Of a stretch of DNA of 45,753 nucleotides, positions 17,529-25,116 are shown piece after piece. The stretch lies in contig DEIK01000034.1 in the NCBI GenBank assembly GCA_002352425.1, positions 1 through 45,753 of the forward strand, read 5' to 3'. Each line of letters begins with the position of its first letter. Within the stretch, counting starts at the first letter, position 1. Position numbers and translations under genes: made by a program. Origin of the DNA: Rhodobacteraceae bacterium UBA2776 (lineage in GTDB: Bacteria > Pseudomonadota > Alphaproteobacteria > Rhodobacterales > Rhodobacteraceae). The notes under the pieces were generated by a model that made no database searches, had not been told where the DNA came from, and saw nothing but the letters and a program-made list of their open reading frames with translations.

Positions 17529-18629
17529 CTACGGTAAAACCCGATCGGGAAACAGCGCGGCCAGCCCTTCGGGTGAGGCCTCACAAACGCCGCGCTCGGT
17601 AATCAAGCCCGTGATCAAACGGCGCGGCGTGACGTCAAAGGCTGGATTGCCGCCCGGGGTGCCATCGGGACTGATTTGCACCTCGCCAATACTGCCATCG
17701 GGCGACCTGCCTTGCACATGGGTGACTTCAATGTCGCTGCGCTCTTCAATCGGGATTTCGGCAATGCCGTTTTTGACGGTCCAGTCAATGGTTGGCGAGG
17801 GCAAGGCGACGTAGAACGGCACGTCGTTGTCTTTGGCCGCCAGGGCCTTCAGGTAGGTGCCAATTTTGTTGCAGACATCGCCGTGGGCCGTTGTGCGGTC
17901 GGTGCCGACGATGCACAGATCGACCTGCCCGTGCTGCATTAAATGGCCACCGGCATTGTCGACAATCAGGTGGTGCGGGATGTCGTGGCTGTTCATTTCC
18001 CATGCGGTCAGCAGCGCGCCCTGATTGCGCGGGCGGGTCTCGTCGACCCAGATATGCACCGGAATGCCCGCCTGATGCGCGTGATACATCGGCGACGTCG
18101 CGGTGCCCCAATCCACCGTCGCCAGCCAGCCCGCGTTGCAATGGGTCAGGATGTTGATCACCTCACCGGTTTTTTTGCCGGCGGCGATGGTTTTGATAAT
18201 CTGCAGGCCATGCAGGCCGATCTGACGGTTACATTCGACATCCTGATCGCAAATCTCATGTGCCCTTGCAAACGCAGCGGCAGCGCGTGCCTTTATCGGC
18301 AGGGGCAGCAGCAACGCGGTCATGTCGTCCAGCGCCCAACGAAGATTGATCGCGGTTGGGCGGGTTTCATGCAGGATGTTCCATGTTTCAGACAGAGATT
18401 CATCTGACGCATCCAGCGCCATTTGCACAGCAACACCATAGGCTGCGGTGGCGCCAATCAACGGCGCCCCGCGCACCCACATATCGCGGATTGCACGGGC
18501 AAAATCATCGCGGGTGCGCAAGTCTACGACACGAAATTCATGCGGTAGCCAACGTTGGTCAATGATCTGAACCTGCCCGCTGGCCTGATCAAACCAGATT
18601 GAACGGTAATGCGTGTCGCCGACTTTCAT
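17529..18629 (-). CDS. mtnA: S-methyl-5-thioribose-1-phosphate isomerase
   Basis: A 366-aa member of the eIF2B/MtnA family. MtnA turns methylthioribose 1-phosphate (and, in some bacteria, 5-deoxyribose 1-phosphate) into the ribulose form. Key residues are visible: RGAPLIGATAAYG near 53, THCNAGWLAT with catalytic Cys164, and VGTDRTTAHGDVCNKIGTY with catalytic Asp244. The end of the protein (ISPDGTPGGNPAFDVTPRRL, ITGLITERGV) is family-typical. No mtnP, mtnK or the mtnBCD genes of the classical methionine salvage pathway are nearby; the downstream neighbour is an aldolase/SDR fusion, which fits the DHAP-shunt version of the pathway. It is divergent from the RPE-like gene at 18815. Confidence 0.92.
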   Translation of the reverse strand: MKVGDTHYRSIWFDQASGQVQIIDQRWLPHEFRVVDLRTRDDFARAIRDMWVRGAPLIGATAAYGVAVQMALDASDESLSETWNILHETRPTAINLRWALDDMTALLLPLPIKARAAAAFARAHEICDQDVECNRQIGLHGLQIIKTIAAGKKTGEVINILTHCNAGWLATVDWGTATSPMYHAHQAGIPVHIWVDETRPRNQGALLTAWEMNSHDIPHHLIVDNAGGHLMQHGQVDLCIVGTDRTTAHGDVCNKIGTYLKALAAKDNDVPFYVALPSPTIDWTVKNGIAEIPIEERSDIEVTHVQGRSPDGSIGEVQISPDGTPGGNPAFDVTPRRLITGLITERGVCEASPEGLAALFPDRVLP

Positions 18630-18814
18630 ATCCCTACCCCTTGCCTGTTCAACCTGTTCTATTGATGGCCAAGCTGTTGATCAATCGCAAGCCCAATCAA
18701 GCGTCAAGAATTCAGCTCCCTTGCCGCAAACGATTTTGCAGTGGTTGCCAGCACCGGCATTCGGCCCTATGGCTGCATTAACTTGCACAACGGCCCCCTT
18801 TTTAGGAATTGAAA

Positions 18815-19492
18815 ATGAGCATTGAAAACTTGAAATCCCGCATCCGTGGTATCAGCGTTAGCCTGTTTGCCGCTGACCTTGGCAACCTGCGTCGTGCCGC
18901 GCAAAATGTGGCCGAGTGGGATTGTAAAGCCTTGCATTTTGATGTGATGGACGGTGTTTTCGTGCCGGACATGATGGGTGGTCCCGGCTTTGTCGCGGCG
19001 ATGGATGTGGGCATGTTGCGCGATGTTCATTTGATGGTGCAAAACCCAGCCGATCACGTGGACAGCTACCTGAAAGCTGGCGCTGACATGATCACGGTTC
19101 ATGCAGAATCTAACAATACCGCCGAGGCGATCAAGGCCGTTCAGGCCGCAGACAGGCCGGTTTTGGCTGGGCTGGCCCTGATGCCGGGCACATCTTTGCA
19201 AGAGGCGGCGCCGTTGTTGGCGTTGAACCCTGACGTGATCCTTGTGCCGTCTATGGACCGCCGTGATCTGCAACGTGACATTGGTGCGGCCTGTGCGCGC
19301 GTGACCGAGTTGCGTGGCCTTGCGCCCGATAGTCTTTTGGCATTTGAGGGCGGTGTGACCCGCGAAAATATTGCGCAAATCAGTGCCAGCGCGCCTGATA
19401 TTGTGGTGTGCGGCCGCGCTGTTCTGGAGGCCAACAAACCCAAACGTGCCTATATTGCGCTCGCCAAGGCACTCGATTGCGCCAAAGGCTAG
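18815..19492 (+). CDS. Ribulose-phosphate 3-epimerase family protein, divergent
   Basis: A 225-aa TIM-barrel protein of the RPE family. It keeps the first metal ligands (His41 and Asp43 in LHFDVMDGVFVPD, His72 in DVHLM) and TVHAE, but differs at two hallmark places: the usual VNPGFGGQ phosphate loop is replaced by VPSMDRRD, and the second catalytic/metal Asp of VDGGV is Glu178 in FEGGV. So the substrate may not be ribulose 5-phosphate; an epimerase for another ketose phosphate, or an altered activity, is possible. The ATG at 18815 follows TTAGGA; a TTG at 18809 is the alternative. It is divergent from mtnA, with a 185-bp gap for promoters. Confidence 0.8.
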   Translation: MSIENLKSRIRGISVSLFAADLGNLRRAAQNVAEWDCKALHFDVMDGVFVPDMMGGPGFVAAMDVGMLRDVHLMVQNPADHVDSYLKAGADMITVHAESNNTAEAIKAVQAADRPVLAGLALMPGTSLQEAAPLLALNPDVILVPSMDRRDLQRDIGAACARVTELRGLAPDSLLAFEGGVTRENIAQISASAPDIVVCGRAVLEANKPKRAYIALAKALDCAKG

Positions 19493-19839
19493 ATGTCGGG
19501 TTCAGACGGATTTATTGCACAGTATCGCACCACAAAGATCAACCTTCTGACAGGCAAGCACCTTCGCTTTAAGACTTAAACCAAGTCGGCCATTTGTGAT
19601 CCATCCGACCCAAGAATAGTGGTTATGCACCTATGGTCGTGCAGTGTAGCTTTGTTAACCCAATAAATTAGTCCATACACAATTTCGCGGAATGAGCCCC
19701 TAGACAAAGGTGAAGTTGTTCTTTTAGCTTGTATTAAGGCCGTGGCGCACAACCCAAAGGGGGTGTGCCCGCACAGATACAACAAGTTTGATTGTAAATA
19801 GTTCCTTAGAAATCAATATCGTTCAGGATGAATGTACAA
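19493..19839. other. Intergenic region, no gene seen
   Basis: This AT-richer gap of about 350 bp carries only short, unconvincing frames. An imperfect hairpin around 19746-19770 (GCACAACCC ... GGGTGTGC) could be a terminator or part of a leader. The last 15 bases supply AGGA for the next gene. Confidence 0.45.
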
Positions 19840-20202
19840 ATGTCGTGTTTCAATCACAATTTAACGATCCTTGTTGTTGGAAATGTCGAGCAGTTCTTAG
19901 CCGCCAAACCAAAACTGCCCTTTTGCCGTGATACGCTATATTGTTGCATCAAAGAGTTGACCTCGGTGTTTTTGGAATTGCACCAGCCAAATGTTGTTTT
20001 GTCGCCTCTTGTGACATCGCAATTTGATATCGTTGAACTGGCAGTTGTATTGGAGCAGCTCAGTTATAAGGGACAATTCAGGGCCCTTGCCGCCCCCATG
20101 CCCAATCCGGAATTGATCTTGAAAGAGGTCAAGACCCAATGCCCGGAACTGGACTTTGACCTGATTATTGTGCGGCCAAACCCGAAACTGGTGAGCACCT
20201 AG
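19840..20202 (+). CDS. Hypothetical receiver-like protein, 120 aa
   Basis: A small protein of unknown function. NLTILVVGNVEQF, PNVVLSPLVTSQFDIVELAVVLEQLSYKGQFRAL and DFDLIIVRP form an alternating beta/alpha pattern like a receiver domain, but the phospho-acceptor Asp pocket is not evident, so it would be a pseudo-receiver if that reading is right. The ATG at 19840 is preferred to 19828 because AGGA lies 11 bases upstream. Its 3' end overlaps the stop of the convergent CueR-type gene by 4 bp. Confidence 0.6.
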   Translation: MSCFNHNLTILVVGNVEQFLAAKPKLPFCRDTLYCCIKELTSVFLELHQPNVVLSPLVTSQFDIVELAVVLEQLSYKGQFRALAAPMPNPELILKEVKTQCPELDFDLIIVRPNPKLVST

Positions 20203-20594
20203 GTGTCGGCAGCTGAAAAGCTGTTCAAGATCGGACAGTCTGGACGGTTGTCACCGCGACATTCCTTGGCCACGCGGGCCAGCTCATCGCGCAGCTCGTT
20301 CAACTCACGTAGTTTTTCGTCAATCTGCTGCAACCGTTTGGTCGCCATCGCTTTGACATCGCGGCTGCTGCGCGATTTGTCCTGATACAGGCCCAGCAAT
20401 TCACGGCAATCCCCAATTGAGAAATCAAAGGCGCGGGCGCGGCGGACAAAGGTCAGCTTGCTGATTTCCGCATCGCCATAGATGCGGTAGCCAGCGTTTG
20501 ATCGCCCTAAGGGTTCAACCAGTCCAATGTCTGCGTAATACCGCACGGTTTTGACGGGTAGTCCTGATTTTTCTGCCGCTTGTCCGACGTTCAT
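20199..20594 (-). CDS. cueR: MerR-family copper(I) regulator, CueR/HmrR type
   Basis: A 131-aa MerR-family activator. The N-terminal winged helix is MNVGQAAEKSGLPVKTVRYY then GLVEPLGRSNAGYRIYG; a dimer coiled coil follows (RLQQIDEKLRELNELRDELA); the metal loop is CRGDNRPDCPIL, two cysteines seven residues apart, the CueR/HmrR spacing for Cu(I). A close copy of the CueR operator sits right in front of its start (20609-20629), so autoregulation is likely. No copA, cueO or copper chaperone is adjacent, so its main targets lie elsewhere. It follows livM on the same strand with 73 bp between. Confidence 0.85.
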   Translation of the reverse strand: MNVGQAAEKSGLPVKTVRYYADIGLVEPLGRSNAGYRIYGDAEISKLTFVRRARAFDFSIGDCRELLGLYQDKSRSSRDVKAMATKRLQQIDEKLRELNELRDELARVAKECRGDNRPDCPILNSFSAADT

Positions 20595-20601
20595 GGTGCG
20601 C

Positions 20602-20636
20602 CCCCTAAACCTTCTAATTACAGGAAGGTTTAGGGG
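20602..20636 (-). promoter_or_regulatory. CueR-type operator/promoter within a 13-bp-arm dyad
   Basis: Perfect 13-bp arms (CCCCTAAACCTTC and GAAGGTTTAGGGG) flank a 9-bp centre. On the minus strand the core is ACCTTCC-TGTAATT-AGAAGGT, the CueR/MerR operator pattern with the normal 7-bp centre and one mismatch. It ends 8 bp before the cueR ATG. A long 19-bp spacer can be drawn between TAAACC and TAGGGG. A T6 run follows on the plus strand (20637-20642), so it could also act as a plus-strand terminator. Confidence 0.7.
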
Positions 20637-20667
20637 TTTTTTAGAACAGGATCAAGCCTGCGCGCGA

Positions 20668-21981
20668 TCACTTTTCAGGGATCAAGCCGCGTGGGCTAAA
20701 GCGTAGAACCAACAAAAGGATCAGCCCCATCGTCAACAGCCGCATATGCGCCACACTGTCCAACAGGTGGGCCTTTAGCCAGTAACCATCTGCCATAGGC
20801 GACGTGATCAACTGCATCAAAAGCGTGCCCATTGGCTCGACTTCGACCCAAAGGAACCAGATCAAAAAGCCCCCCAAAACCGCGCCCCAGTTATTTCCGG
20901 ACCCGCCGACAATCACCATCACCCAGACCAGAAAAGTATAGCGTAACGGTTGGTACGAGCTGGGGATCAACTGACCATCCAATGTGGCCATCATCGCACC
21001 CGCAATGCCACATACGGCCGAGCCCAGAATGAAGATTTGTAAATGTCGCGCAGTGACGTCCTTGCCCATGGCTTCGGCAGCGACCTCGTTGTCGCGGATC
21101 GCCCGCATCATACGGCCCCAAGGTGAATTCAGCGCCTTTTGGGTGAGCCAAAGGATCATCAGCAAGACAATGGTGAACAACAACGAATAACCCAGTTTGA
21201 CGTAAAGCGTCGAGGCCATCACAGGGTCCAATCCCAATGACGAGGCATTTTCAACGAAACTTGCACTGTTTTGCAGATCAATCTCATAGGGCACAACCGG
21301 GGCTGGGCGTGGAATGCCGATGACGTTCTTTACACCACGCGTCAGCCAGTCTTCGTTTTTCATGATGGCGACGATGATTTCGGCAATCCCAAGTGTGGCA
21401 ATCGCCAGATAATCCGAGCGTAATCCAAGCGCCGTTTTGCCAATGATCCAAGCCGCCCCTGCGGCCAAAACACCGCCCACGGGCCATGCCAGCAGCACTG
21501 GCAAACCAAGCCCACCCAGATAGCCTGTGGCCGCAGGCGTGACCGCCTCGACGGCCTCGACCGACGGATCAAGCAGCCAACGGTAGATAAAGAAGCCAAC
21601 AACCAACAACGCCAAAGTGGCGATGCTGCGCGACCTGCCCGCCGCCATTTTACTGCGCATCAATATGGTTGCGATGATGGTCGCAGCCCCAAGCACCAAG
21701 GCGATCAGAATGCCCAAACCACCCGCCTGAATGGCATCGGTTGTTGGTGGTTTTGAGATCAGCACAGTGGCCAAGCCGCCAAGCGCAACAAAGCCCATGA
21801 CACCAATGTTAAACAGGCCCGCAAAGCCCCATTGCAGGTTTACGCCCAGCGACATGATGGCCGAGATCAGCCCCATATTCAGGATGACCAGTGCGGCGTT
21901 GGGGCTTTGGAAAATCCCCACCAAGATGATCAGAACCGCAACAAGGGCAAACAGACCTATGTTTTTCCAATTCACAGTCAT
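20668..21981 (-). CDS. livM: Branched-chain amino acid ABC transporter permease LivM
   Basis: A 437-aa inner-membrane permease with many hydrophobic segments. Family stretches include LGVNLQWGFAGLFNIGVMGFVALGG near the N-terminus, SDYLAIATLGIAEIIVAIMKNEDWLTRG in the middle, and VWVMVIVGGSGNNWGAVLGGFLIWFL near the end, which contains the contact loop for the ATPases. It begins within the livH stop (ATGA overlap) and is the last gene of the liv operon. Its length is slightly above that of the E. coli protein. Confidence 0.93.
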   Translation of the reverse strand: MTVNWKNIGLFALVAVLIILVGIFQSPNAALVILNMGLISAIMSLGVNLQWGFAGLFNIGVMGFVALGGLATVLISKPPTTDAIQAGGLGILIALVLGAATIIATILMRSKMAAGRSRSIATLALLVVGFFIYRWLLDPSVEAVEAVTPAATGYLGGLGLPVLLAWPVGGVLAAGAAWIIGKTALGLRSDYLAIATLGIAEIIVAIMKNEDWLTRGVKNVIGIPRPAPVVPYEIDLQNSASFVENASSLGLDPVMASTLYVKLGYSLLFTIVLLMILWLTQKALNSPWGRMMRAIRDNEVAAEAMGKDVTARHLQIFILGSAVCGIAGAMMATLDGQLIPSSYQPLRYTFLVWVMVIVGGSGNNWGAVLGGFLIWFLWVEVEPMGTLLMQLITSPMADGYWLKAHLLDSVAHMRLLTMGLILLLVLRFSPRGLIPEK

Positions 21982-22988
21982 ATTGATTTCCCCTTGAACA
22001 ATCCGGTGGGCCTGAACAACAGCACGATGATCAAAATGGCAAAACTGACGGCGTATTTATAGTCCGTCGACAGCAGTTGGACCAAGCCTGACGGATCCAA
22101 ACTGTCGGGCATCAGATAGACCAGAATTTTCTTCCACGCATAGGTGATCGTGACCTCAGAAAAAGCGATCACAAAGCCCCCCGCGATCGCGCCGATCGGG
22201 TTGCCCAGACCGCCAACAATGGCGGAGGCAAAGATCGGCAGCAGCAGTTGGAAATAGGTGAAGGGTTTGAAGGTTTTGTCCAGCCCGTAAAGCACGCCCG
22301 CGATGGTGGTTAGGGCGGCGATGATCAGCCAGACATACATCACCACCTTTTCGGGGTTGATGCCCGACAGCAGCGCCAGATCCTCGTTATCGGAAAATGC
22401 GCGCATGGATTTACCAGTGCGGGTTTTGTTCAAAAACCAAAACAACGCGGCCACCACGACAATGGCGGTGACGATGGTGATGCCTTGGGATGTTTTGAAC
22501 GCCAGCCCCTCGTTCAGGCCCGACCATTCCTTGAAATCACGCGCCTTGAATATGAAGCGTGCGCCATCGGCAAAGCGTTGATCGCCGGGTCCAATGATGA
22601 AACGAACCAGCCCGTTCATAATGAACATCACCCCCATCGAGACGATCACAAGGATCACGGGGGCGGCCTTTTGTTTTCGATAGAATTTATACACAACACG
22701 GTCGGTGAACAGCAGCAAGGCCGCCGTAGCGAGGATACCAAATGGCAGCGCCAGCAGCGCGGTTGGCAGCGGCGCAATCGAGATGCCCCAGCTTTGGAAC
22801 AGCCATGTAAACAGGATTGTCACCATCGCGCCAAAGGCCATGGTATCACCGTGAGCAAAGTTGCTAAAGCGCAGGATGCCGTAGATCAGCGTAACCCCCA
22901 GCGCACCCAGCGCCAGTTGACTGCCATAGGCAACTGCGGGGATCAGGACATAATTTGAAAGGGCCACAAGGGCGTTTAGGAATTCCAT
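21978..22988 (-). CDS. livH: Branched-chain amino acid ABC transporter permease LivH
   Basis: A 336-aa inner-membrane permease. Typical blocks: LALGALGVTLIYGILRFSNFAHGDTMAFGAM at the N-terminus, the GKSMRAFSDNEDLALLSGI coupling loop, and FASAIVGGLGNPIGAIAGGFVIAFSEV. Its ATG shares its A with the TGA of the 39-aa frame upstream (TGATG), and its stop overlaps livM. It pairs with LivM to form the membrane channel. Confidence 0.93.
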   Translation of the reverse strand: MEFLNALVALSNYVLIPAVAYGSQLALGALGVTLIYGILRFSNFAHGDTMAFGAMVTILFTWLFQSWGISIAPLPTALLALPFGILATAALLLFTDRVVYKFYRKQKAAPVILVIVSMGVMFIMNGLVRFIIGPGDQRFADGARFIFKARDFKEWSGLNEGLAFKTSQGITIVTAIVVVAALFWFLNKTRTGKSMRAFSDNEDLALLSGINPEKVVMYVWLIIAALTTIAGVLYGLDKTFKPFTYFQLLLPIFASAIVGGLGNPIGAIAGGFVIAFSEVTITYAWKKILVYLMPDSLDPSGLVQLLSTDYKYAVSFAILIIVLLFRPTGLFKGKSI

Positions 22989-23107
22989 CAGTCAAGTTCC
23001 CCATTTTTTGGGCTAGCAAATGTCAATATGGTCTTTTCTTCTTCCGCAGCGACAATGGATGCCTGTGCCGATAGGAATAAGGTAGTGAAGAACAGGGCGC
23101 GTTTCAT
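22988..23107 (-). CDS. Small secreted peptide inside the liv operon (39 aa)
   Basis: Starts MKRALFFTTLFLSAQASIVAA, a clear signal peptide with an AxA-type cleavage site, leaving a mature part of only about 18 residues (EEEKTILTFASPKNGELD). The ATG overlaps the stop of the upstream 123-aa gene (ATGA), and its TGA overlaps the livH ATG (TGATG), so translation is probably coupled on both sides. It may be a real peptide or the N-terminal stub of a longer lipid- or cofactor-binding exported protein cut by deletion; the precise overlap with livH favours a settled arrangement. No family is recognised. Confidence 0.5.
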   Translation of the reverse strand: MKRALFFTTLFLSAQASIVAAEEEKTILTFASPKNGELD

Positions 23108-23475
23108 GGTGTTCCACCACAGCCACCAAGGTAGGTGACTGCCAAAGGTCCCTGCATATGCACAGTATAGCGCGCATAAGAGTCATGGAAGTTCCACGAA
23201 AACAAATGCACAGCGCTTTCGCTATTGGCCAACATCTGAACACGCTCCCCTTCAACAACTGAAATAATTTCAACGGGCAAAGTTTCTGAATCGGAAATGA
23301 GGTTTAAGCCGTCTGGATTGTCTTGTGTAGTGCCAAAAGAAAGCCTCAATTCCGTCGCGACACAAGCTTCATCTTCAAAGCATTCCTTAGAAAAAATGCA
23401 CATGACAGGGCCAGCAAAAACAACGTTGGGAAAACCGAACCCAAGTAAAACAAGTGCATAGGAAAACAGTTTCAA
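23104..23475 (-). CDS. Small secreted protein inside the liv operon (123 aa)
   Basis: A hypothetical exported protein. With a TTG start at 23475 the N-terminus is LKLFSYALVLLGFGFPNVVFA, a signal peptide, followed by a mature part with Cys-rich start GPVMCIFSKECFEDEACVATE and an end YLGGCGGTP, so four cysteines that may form disulfides. The TTG lies 4 bp after the livF stop, with a G6 stretch acting as the ribosome site inside the livF tail. GC is lower than in the liv genes. It is not a transporter part; a role in periplasmic substrate handling is only a guess from position. Confidence 0.65.
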   Translation of the reverse strand: MKLFSYALVLLGFGFPNVVFAGPVMCIFSKECFEDEACVATELRLSFGTTQDNPDGLNLISDSETLPVEIISVVEGERVQMLANSESAVHLFSWNFHDSYARYTVHMQGPLAVTYLGGCGGTP

Positions 23476-23479
23476 TCCC

Positions 23480-24193
23480 TTATCCCCCCAAAAAGCTACG
23501 GCGGACTTGGGGATCAGCAAGCAGCGCCTGCCCCGTGTCGGTAAACCGGTTGGCACCCTGCACCAGAACGTAGCCCTTGTCGGCGATTTCCAGTGCTTGG
23601 CGGGCATTTTGTTCGACCATCAGGATGGAGATGCCGGTGCGGGCAACCTCGATGATGCGGTCAAACAGCTCGTCCATCACAATCGGCGAAACCCCCGCTG
23701 TGGGCTCGTCCAGCATCAGGACTTGCGGCTGGGTCATCAAAGCGCGGCCCACGGCCACCTGTTGACGTTGCCCGCCTGACAGCTCACCCGCCGCCTGATC
23801 GCGTTTGTCGCGCAGGATCGGGAACAGCTCGTAAACTTGCTCAATGGTTTGTTTGATGTCGTCACGGCGCAAGAACGCGCCCATTTCAAGGTTTTCCTCG
23901 ACCGACATGGAGGTGAACACATTGTTGGTTTGCGGCACAAACCCCATGCCCTTGGCCACGCGGGCTTGGGGGGACAGCGCTGTAATGTCTTCGCCGTCCA
24001 GCAACACATGGCCACCGTTCAGGTTCAACATGCCGAACACGGCCTTCATCGCGGTTGATTTACCAGCGCCGTTTGGCCCAACGATCACGGCGATTTCGCC
24101 CTTGTCGACTGCGATGGTGCAGTCATGCAGAATATCAGGCCCCTTGCCGTAGCCACCCGTCATGGAGTCGCCGATTAGGAATGGATTGCTCAT
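23480..24193 (-). CDS. livF: Branched-chain amino acid ABC transporter ATPase LivF
   Basis: A 237-aa ATPase. Walker A is GPNGAGKST, the signature ELSGGQRQQVAVGRALM, Walker B LMLDEPTAGVSP, and the switch region ISILMVEQNARQALE. The short LivF length and lack of the LivG insertion distinguish it. MSNPFLIGDS at 24193 is the start, overlapping the livG stop (ATGA); the frame upstream of it belongs to the livG coding region. It works with LivG to drive import through LivHM. Confidence 0.93.
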   Translation of the reverse strand: MSNPFLIGDSMTGGYGKGPDILHDCTIAVDKGEIAVIVGPNGAGKSTAMKAVFGMLNLNGGHVLLDGEDITALSPQARVAKGMGFVPQTNNVFTSMSVEENLEMGAFLRRDDIKQTIEQVYELFPILRDKRDQAAGELSGGQRQQVAVGRALMTQPQVLMLDEPTAGVSPIVMDELFDRIIEVARTGISILMVEQNARQALEIADKGYVLVQGANRFTDTGQALLADPQVRRSFLGG

Positions 24194-24978
24194 ACCCCGC
24201 CCTCCGCTTTGACTTTGTTTTTCAATCCGGTGCCAAGGTAAGCCTCGATCACTTGTTCGTTGGCTTTGATTTCTTCCAGACGGCCTTCGGCCAGCACTTT
24301 GCCCTCGGCCATACAGATCACCGGATCGCAAATGCGGCCGATAAATTCCATGTCGTGTTCGATAACGACAAAGGTGTAGCCGCGTTCCTGGTTCAGGCGC
24401 AGGATCGCGTCGCCAATGGTGCGCAGCAGGGTGCGGTTCACGCCGGCGCCGACCTCGTCCAAAAACACGATCTTGGCATCCACCATCATGGTGCGGCCCA
24501 GTTCCAGCAGCTTTTTCTGGCCGCCAGACAGGTTGCCCGCCTTTTCATCCTTAAGATGATCAATGGTCAGGAATTCCAAAACCTCGTCGGCTTTTTTCAG
24601 CAGCGCGGCTTCCTCGGTCGCGATACGGCCGCGATTGATCCATGCGTTGATCAGGGTTTCGCCGGTTTGCGCCCCCGGCACCATCATCAGGTTTTCGCGC
24701 ACCGTCATCGAGGCAAATTCATGCGCGATTTGGAAGGTGCGCAGCAGACCTTTGTGGAACAACTCATGCGGCGCAAGGCCCGTTATGTCCTCGCCTTGCA
24801 TGGTGACGCGTCCAGCGCTTGGCTTAAGTACGCCTGCTATCACATTGAAAAGAGTCGTTTTACCAGCGCCGTTCGGCCCAATCAACCCGGTGATTGACCC
24901 TTCGGCAATTTGCATAGTGGCCCCGTCAACTGCCGTAAAGCCACCGAACTTTTTGACCACGCCATCAATGACGATCAT
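24190..24978 (-). CDS. livG: Branched-chain amino acid ABC transporter ATPase LivG
   Basis: A 262-aa ATPase. Walker A is GPNGAGKTTLFN, signature LSGGQKKLLELGRTMM, Walker B IVFLDEVGAGVN (the family usually has DEP; here DEV), and the His switch VVIEHDMEFI. The longer middle insertion (GLLRTFQIAHEFASMTVREN) marks it as LivG. The ATG at 24978 follows AAGGGGAATACAT. It is separated from livK by a hairpin at 25065-25093 and overlaps livF. Confidence 0.92.
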   Translation of the reverse strand: MIVIDGVVKKFGGFTAVDGATMQIAEGSITGLIGPNGAGKTTLFNVIAGVLKPSAGRVTMQGEDITGLAPHELFHKGLLRTFQIAHEFASMTVRENLMMVPGAQTGETLINAWINRGRIATEEAALLKKADEVLEFLTIDHLKDEKAGNLSGGQKKLLELGRTMMVDAKIVFLDEVGAGVNRTLLRTIGDAILRLNQERGYTFVVIEHDMEFIGRICDPVICMAEGKVLAEGRLEEIKANEQVIEAYLGTGLKNKVKAEGGV

Positions 24979-25064
24979 ATGTATTCCCCTTGCACAGACC
25001 TTATACGATCTTGTGGCCTTCTTATTATTTGGCGTGCTGCTGTTGCACAGCATGCATTTGCAAA

Positions 25065-25093
25065 AGCAGCCCGAAATTGACTTTCGGGCTGCT
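25065..25093 (-). terminator. Intercistronic hairpin between livK and livG
   Basis: A perfect 12-bp stem (AGCAGCCCGAAA and TTTCGGGCTGCT) with a 5-base loop, followed on the minus strand by TTTTGC. It starts 24 bp after the livK stop. With its short T-run it looks like a partial terminator or 3'-end stabiliser that would keep livK transcript above the rest of the operon, a common arrangement for binding-protein genes (inference). Confidence 0.7.
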
Positions 25094-25116
25094 CTATCAG
25101 TCTGGATCAGTTGCGC

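Noticed and set aside
19576..19785. A 69-codon minus-strand frame
   Set aside because: It has no ribosome site or recognisable family, and lies in an AT-rich gap where chance frames are expected.
20602..20642. Hairpin as the terminator of the liv operon
   Set aside because: The T-run is on the plus strand, while liv is transcribed on the minus strand; the core also matches a CueR operator.
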